DNA from: Sphingomicrobium sp.
Lineage (GTDB): Bacteria; Pseudomonadota; Alphaproteobacteria; Sphingomonadales; Sphingomonadaceae
DNA: 64,000 nucleotides
Assembly (NCBI GenBank): GCA_036563485.1
Contig: DATCMI010000001.1
Location: 1,985,501-2,049,500, forward strand
Direction of reading: 5' to 3'
In this document: positions 60,498-64,000 of the stretch, piece by piece
Position numbering within the stretch: the stretch's first letter is position 1
How the letters are laid out: each line of letters begins with the position of its first letter
Notes under the pieces: model-generated
Told to the model about the DNA's origin: nothing
What the model saw: the letters and a program-made list of their open reading frames with translations, nothing else
Databases searched by the model: none
Position numbers and translations under genes: made by a program

Positions 60498-61151
60498 GTG
60501 AACCGACGGCCGATCTTCGACGCGGTGCGGCGGCTCCGCGGGCGGGCCTTCACGCCAAGCGAAGTCGCGCGGCTCGACGCGGCGATCGACGCGGCCGAGC
60601 GCGCGGATCCGCCGTCGAAGGCGGCATCGCCGCTGTCCACCGGCGCGTCGGCGGTGCTCGACAGCAAGAAAGGACCGCTCGCGGCGATCGTCGGGGCCGT
60701 GGCGGCGACGAGCCTGTTCGCGAGCGTGCCCAAGCATGAAGGCACGGAATATCGAGCCTACCGCGACGTCGCCGGCATCTGGACCATTTGCCAGGGCGAC
60801 ACGCGCGGCGTGCGCGCCGGGATGGTCGAGACCCCGGAAGGGTGCCGGCAGCGGCTCGAGGCGCAGCTCGTTGCCCATGCCAGCGGCGTCATGGCCTGCA
60901 CGCCTCGGCTGAAGGAGGAGGGCCGCGACTGGCAACGCGCCGCCGCGACTAGCCTCGCTTACAATATCGGGGTCGGGTCCTGGTGCCGGTCGAGTGCCGA
61001 CAAACGCTTCGACCGCGGCGACTTTCGCGGCGGCTGCGACGCCTTCCTTTCGTGGAACAAGGCGCGGGTGAACGGCCAGCTGCGGGCGGTGCGCGGCCTC
61101 ACCACACGCCGCCAGCAGGAGCGTCAGGTCTGCTTGAAAGGACTGGTATGA
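60498..61151 (+). CDS. GH24 endolysin, SAR type
   Basis: 217 residues. The lysozyme triad fits E-x8-D-x5-T exactly: E81, D90, T96 (KHEGTEYRAYRD, IWTICQGDT). A hydrophobic segment just before it (GPLAAIVGAVAATSLFASV) could act as a signal-anchor-release domain. An N-terminal 50-residue extension (FTPSEVARLDAAIDAAE) also occurs in related sphingomonad endolysins. GTG start. Confidence 0.85.
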   Translation: MNRRPIFDAVRRLRGRAFTPSEVARLDAAIDAAERADPPSKAASPLSTGASAVLDSKKGPLAAIVGAVAATSLFASVPKHEGTEYRAYRDVAGIWTICQGDTRGVRAGMVETPEGCRQRLEAQLVAHASGVMACTPRLKEEGRDWQRAAATSLAYNIGVGSWCRSSADKRFDRGDFRGGCDAFLSWNKARVNGQLRAVRGLTTRRQQERQVCLKGLV

Positions 61152-61462
61152 AATTGCTTCGCGACCTGTTCATGGGCGTCGGCAACGAACATTGGGACAT
61201 CGGGCGCATCGGCGGCGCGCTGTCCGTGCTGGCGATGTTTGGCGGGGCGGGGTGGAATATCTCGCTCGGGCTGCCGATCGAGCTCGGCCCGACGGGATTT
61301 GGCGGCGGACTGGCCGCCGTGCTCGGCGGTGCCGCGGCGTGGATTTACGCCAAGGACCGGGCGCGCGCCGAAAACACGGTCGCGAAGGCGGTCAGCGACT
61401 GCCCGCCCGAGCCGCAACCTGCGGCCAAGGCTCGCCCGGCGAAGGCGCGGTCGCGCCGTTGA
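61148..61462 (+). CDS. Holin candidate
   Basis: 104 residues with two membrane helices (GGALSVLAMFGGAGWNISLG, GGGLAAVLGGAAAWIYA) and a basic Pro/Ala tail, holin-like. Coupled to the endolysin by ATGA. Confidence 0.65.
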   Translation: MKLLRDLFMGVGNEHWDIGRIGGALSVLAMFGGAGWNISLGLPIELGPTGFGGGLAAVLGGAAAWIYAKDRARAENTVAKAVSDCPPEPQPAAKARPAKARSRR

Positions 61463-61755
61463 GCGGTTTCGTCGCGGACCGCAGTTTCGCGGTGCCGGCG
61501 GGCGCGATCGTCAGGACCGGATATGTCGCCGTCGACAAGGTGCGGCTCAAATGCCGGGCGCGGATGGCGATCGGCGACGTCGAAGCCGCCCACCGCCGCC
61601 TGCTGCAACTCGGCTCCGCCTGTTCCTTTCCGCCGCCGAACGGCCGCTGGGACGGCGAGACCTTCGAGATTGCCGACGGCCGCCACGAATATGTCGCCGC
61701 GCTGATGCTCGGCCGAAGCCACATCCTGGTGGCCTGGATGGAGGAACGCCGATGA
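61459..61755 (+). CDS. Small phage protein, unknown
   Basis: 98 residues from TTG 61459, which overlaps the holin stop as TTGA. SFAVPAGAIVRTGYVAVDKV and HEYVAALMLGRSHILVAWM suggest a beta/alpha domain. Not recognised; a rare start choice supported only by the overlap pattern. Confidence 0.5.
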   Translation: MSGFVADRSFAVPAGAIVRTGYVAVDKVRLKCRARMAIGDVEAAHRRLLQLGSACSFPPPNGRWDGETFEIADGRHEYVAALMLGRSHILVAWMEERR

Positions 61756-62120
61756 ACGAGTTGCCGCTGCGCCTGATCGGGATGCTGGCCGCCCTGGTGC
61801 TGCTGATCGCCACTGTCGGGCTGACGGTACGGTCGTGCGACAAGCGCCGATCAGAGGCCGCGCAGAGCCGCCTCGAGCGCGGACAGACCGGCGCGCTGGC
61901 CAACAGCGCCGCCGATGCCGTCGGTACCGTCGCGAGCTCCGGCGAGCGCGAGGCCGCATCCGAGACCCTCACCCGAACCAACGAACAGGAGATCCGCAAT
62001 GCGCCTGGCGCCAACGATCCGGTCAATCCCGCTGCTCGCGATGCTGGCCTGCGCAGCTTGTGCAGGCGCGCCGCCTATCGTGACAGCGAGCGCTGCCGGC
62101 TGCTCCAGCCTCGTCCCTGA
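61752..62120 (+). CDS. Inner-membrane spanin (Rz-like)
   Basis: 122 residues: membrane anchor LIGMLAALVLLIATVGLTV, then a helical periplasmic part (RSEAAQSRLERGQTGALAN) and a Cys-containing C-terminus (NEQEIRNAPGA, LRSLCRRAAYRDSERC). The pattern and the embedded lipoprotein gene identify it as the i-spanin that fuses membranes in the last step of lysis. Confidence 0.75.
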   Translation: MNELPLRLIGMLAALVLLIATVGLTVRSCDKRRSEAAQSRLERGQTGALANSAADAVGTVASSGEREAASETLTRTNEQEIRNAPGANDPVNPAARDAGLRSLCRRAAYRDSERCRLLQPRP

Positions 62121-62331
62121 AAGCTGGAAAGCCGGTGTCCCCGGCACCGAGCTGCCACAGGGCGACAATGTCGGCGACTGGATCGCCTTCGGTGACGCGC
62201 AGACGGGGCGGCTCGACCAGGCCAACGGGCGCACGGCCGACGCGATCGGCATCGTCGAGCGCTGCGAGAAGCGCGACGCGGATGCGGTGAAGAAGGCGAC
62301 GCGCGGGTGGCTGGGGAGGCTGTTCGGATGA
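61999..62331 (+). CDS. Outer-membrane spanin (Rz1-like lipoprotein)
   Basis: 110 residues in a different frame starting inside the Rz-like gene. Signal sequence with lipobox-like LLAMLAC (Cys18), then ASAAGCSSLVPESWKAGVPG. The overlap with the i-spanin by 122 bases is the classical Rz/Rz1 arrangement. Longer than most Rz1 proteins. Confidence 0.72.
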   Translation: MRLAPTIRSIPLLAMLACAACAGAPPIVTASAAGCSSLVPESWKAGVPGTELPQGDNVGDWIAFGDAQTGRLDQANGRTADAIGIVERCEKRDADAVKKATRGWLGRLFG

Positions 62332-62666
62332 AGTTGGCCGAACTGGATCCGCACTGGCTCACCAGAGGCGGGCGGCGGTTTGGGCTGATCTTCCGGTGTC
62401 CGACTGATCACGCGTGGTGGCAGGTCGTGATCGTAGAACCGGCCCCGATCTTTCGGGGTGCTGACAGCCAGTTTGAAGCAATCAAGCGGAGCGGTGCAGC
62501 GACTGACGGAAAGTGGCAGCCGGCCAATGCTGCCGCCCCATGGCGCATCGACAACATCGAGCAAGCGACGTTCGATGATGTGACGGTTTCGCCTTCCATC
62601 GACGGCTCCGCAGGAGGGTTGTGGCACGGCTTTATCACCAACGGTGAGATCGTCGGCGGCCTGTAG
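62328..62666 (+). CDS. DUF6527-like phage protein
   Basis: 112 residues. KLAELDPHWL, FGLIFRCPTDH, DVTVSPSIDGS and LWHGFITNGEIVGG follow the DUF6527 pattern, a small protein common at phage right ends; function unknown. ATGA coupling decides the start. Confidence 0.62.
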   Translation: MKLAELDPHWLTRGGRRFGLIFRCPTDHAWWQVVIVEPAPIFRGADSQFEAIKRSGAATDGKWQPANAAAPWRIDNIEQATFDDVTVSPSIDGSAGGLWHGFITNGEIVGGL

Positions 62667-62704
62667 ATGTTCCCGAATCGTTCCGCTGCGCGTAAGCGGC
62701 GGAC

Positions 62705-62923
62705 GTGTCGAACAAGAACGTCCGCGAAGCCTGCGACCTCATGCGGTTCAACTGCGTGGTGCGGATCGACTGCGCCTGCGGCAACAGCCGGCTGATGGGC
62801 GGGCTCGAGGCGCTCCGCACCTTCGGCAAGACACCGATCAAGAGCTACGCCGAGCGGCTGCGCTGTTCGCGCTGCGGCGGCAAGCGGGCGCGAGTCCAGG
62901 TGGACACCGTCCCGCTGCGCTGA
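62705..62923 (+). CDS. Small zinc-ribbon protein
   Basis: 72 residues. Two CxC/CxxC pairs (CACGN and CSRCGGKRA) make a zinc-ribbon. Start GTG 62705. Last rightward phage gene; role unknown. Confidence 0.6.
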   Translation: MSNKNVREACDLMRFNCVVRIDCACGNSRLMGGLEALRTFGKTPIKSYAERLRCSRCGGKRARVQVDTVPLR

Positions 62924-63036
62924 CGCTGCTGCTCCACCGCCGCAAAATGGGTCGAGGAGGACGCCGCGGCGCATTTTAGCTGTTAGCAAATCTGCAAAGG
63001 TGCGTTACACCCGTGACGCTCGTAGCTTGTTTGGTG

Positions 63037-63110
63037 TGGGCTCGGCAGGATTCGAACCTGCGACCGGGGACCTACGAAGAACCTGCTCTATCCAGCTGAG
63101 CTACGAGCCC
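63037..63110 (-). tRNA. tRNA-like gene, degenerate anticodon arm
   Basis: 74 nt without encoded CCA. Acceptor GGGCTCG/CGAGCCC, D arm GCTC/GAGC, and T arm GCAGG-TTCGAAT-CCTGC are perfect. The anticodon arm is poor: GGTTC-TTCGTAG-GTCCC pairs at only three of five positions and would read CGT (Thr); shifting one base gives TCG (Arg) with mostly wobble pairs. Could be a decayed phage tRNA or a functional odd one. Lies inside the prophage. Confidence 0.6.
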
Positions 63111-63186
63111 CACACCGTCTTCCGGTAAATGCGTGAGTCGGCCCCGACGCAAGCATTGACCCGCCATTATCCCCAAAATTTTCGTC

Positions 63187-63594
63187 TCAGCGGAGGCGAC
63201 AGGCGCGCCGGACGGCGAATCCGTTGTCGTAGTCGGGGATGTATCGGGCGACTCGCTGCTCGATCTGGCGGCAGTTGAGGTTCACCTTGCCGGCCCAGGC
63301 GATCGCCAGCAGTCGGCCGTACCGGTCTCGTCCAGCTCGTTCGAGACGAAGGACTTCGCCCCGCGCGCGCAACGGCCGAATGAGACGCATCAGCGACGCC
63401 TTTCCCGCCTTGGCGAGCCGATCGTCGCAGCGATGGTTGCCGAACCGCTCCCGACACGGCCGCGACGAGCGCCGGTCGGCGGCGTCGATCCCGAGCAGCC
63501 GCACTTCCCCCACATATCCGCCGGGTCCGCGGCAGCGCAGGCTGTCGCCGTCGACCACCCAGGGCGAGAAGCAGGCCACGATTGCGAAAAGCAT
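63187..63594 (-). CDS. SNase-like thermonuclease family protein
   Basis: 135 residues. VVDGDSL (metal Asp), VRLLGIDAAD and RYGRLLAIA (second Arg) match staphylococcal nuclease. The position of the general base Glu (GIDxxE) is Asp here, a change known to slow the model enzyme greatly. N-terminal hydrophobic residues suggest export. In the excised circle it would follow the integrase by 13 bases. Confidence 0.78.
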   Translation of the reverse strand: MLFAIVACFSPWVVDGDSLRCRGPGGYVGEVRLLGIDAADRRSSRPCRERFGNHRCDDRLAKAGKASLMRLIRPLRARGEVLRLERAGRDRYGRLLAIAWAGKVNLNCRQIEQRVARYIPDYDNGFAVRRACRLR

Positions 63595-63651
63595 GGCTCC
63601 CAGTGCCTCAGCAGGCGATCTTCAGCAATGTACTGCTGCGCCCGATCCTCC

Positions 63652-63664
63652 CCGGGGGTACCAA
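63652..63664 (+). repeat. attR core
   Basis: CCGGGGGTACCAA, identical to attL at the tRNA-Leu 3' end. Marks the right edge of the prophage. Confidence 0.85.
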
Positions 63665-63693
63665 GCAGCTAGCGGCGCAGCGGCCGTCGCCCT

Positions 63694-64000
63694 ATGCTGC
63701 TGTTCATGGACGCGCGGACCCGCAGGCAGCTCGACGACACTGAGGATGACGCGCGCGTCATCGCCGAGACGATCACCATCAAGCGCGACCGACTGCTCGC
63801 CTCGCTGACCCTGATCGCCGGCATCGGCCTGATCGTCGTCCTCCCGTTCGCGCTCCGCGGCGGCGCCGAATTCTTCATGCCGGTGACGGCCGCGCTGGTG
63901 GTCGCGATCGCGCTGGTGCCCCTGCTTGAATGGTTCGAGCGGCGGGGCCTTCCGTCGAAGCTCTCAGCGGCGCTGTGCGTCGTCATCTTCCTGCTGCTGG
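63694..64000 (+). CDS. AI-2E/PerM family transporter (partial)
   Basis: First 102 residues, cut by the window edge. Cytosolic N-terminus with Arg/Asp-rich ARTRRQLDDTEDDARVI, then membrane helices (LLASLTLIAGIGLIVVLPFAL, FMPVTAALVVAIALVPLLEWF, LSAALCVVIFLLL) in the pattern of AI-2E/PerM exporters. Starts at ATG 63694 or 63706. Host gene directly right of attR. Confidence 0.68.
   Translation, partial: MLLFMDARTRRQLDDTEDDARVIAETITIKRDRLLASLTLIAGIGLIVVLPFALRGGAEFFMPVTAALVVAIALVPLLEWFERRGLPSKLSAALCVVIFLLL

Larger units (their letters stand above)
23305..63664. mobile_element. Siphovirus-type prophage in tRNA-Leu(CAA)
   Basis: 40,360 bp bounded by the 13-bp direct repeat CCGGGGGTACCAA (attL 23305-23317, attR 63652-63664). 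Modules in order: serine integrase and leftward small genes, repressor/Cro switch, early and replication genes, HNH/terminase, HK97-type head, connectors and tail, fibres, lysis, then a tRNA-like gene and a nuclease. No frame broken by mutation was noticed in core genes, so it may be inducible. Confidence 0.92.

Overview
The window is chromosomal DNA from a high-GC alphaproteobacterium. Gene content and protein style (ubiE-ubiB beside mutM, rpsT-dnaA, a rpmH-rnpA-yidD-yidC-engB cluster lacking dnaA, a TonB-dependent receptor, GST and cupin genes) fit Sphingomonas or a close sphingomonad. This is inference from gene order and protein resemblance; no search was run.

Layout. Bases 1-23.2 kb are host housekeeping genes: ubiB (cut by the left edge), ubiE, mutM, rpsT, dnaA, a DUF4136 lipoprotein, trpS-murJ-secB, a Tim44-like/mltA/Smr operon, a GGDEF-EAL protein, dapE, a TonB-dependent receptor behind a tandem palindromic operator, cupin, GST, engB, yidC, yidD, rnpA, rpmH, a PGPGW membrane protein and comM. 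A tRNA-Leu(CAA) follows at 23233-23316.

From 23305 to 63664 lies an apparently complete 40.4 kb siphovirus-type prophage. It is bounded by a 13-bp direct repeat that forms the 3' end of tRNA-Leu on the left and recurs at 63652-63664 on the right. In order it carries a leftward integration operon with a large serine recombinase, a HIRAN-transmembrane-cysteine-repeat protein, a LexA-like repressor and Cro-like gene sharing an operator family, a rightward early and replication operon (CHC2/Toprim primase, GapR-like protein, D5-type helicase, T5orf172 protein), a putative origin, HNH and terminase genes, an HK97-type portal/protease/capsid module, two fibre-like genes placed inside the head module, connector and tail genes, an inserted accessory cassette with its own promoter and terminator, the tail tip (ending in an intein-like Hint domain), an S74 fibre, and a lysis cassette with endolysin, holin candidates and nested spanins. 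A degenerate tRNA and a nuclease gene lie at the right end. Host sequence resumes at 63665 with the start of an AI-2E/PerM-type transporter.

The most distinctive observations are these. The integrase reading frame runs through the attachment site, so its C-terminus differs between the integrated and excised states (predicted 575 versus 543 residues). A cysteine-repeat periplasmic domain occurs in two separate accessory genes, once fused to a HIRAN domain. The tail tip ends in a Hint domain with a His-Asn end. One C-terminal module is shared by three unrelated phage proteins. An 18-bp operator TGTT-N10-AACA occurs five times and in one case fills a promoter spacer. A fibre-like protein contains about thirteen 21-residue repeats. 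The terminase large subunit appears to begin at CTG. On the host side, rpmH lies entirely inside the only conventional rnpA reading frame.
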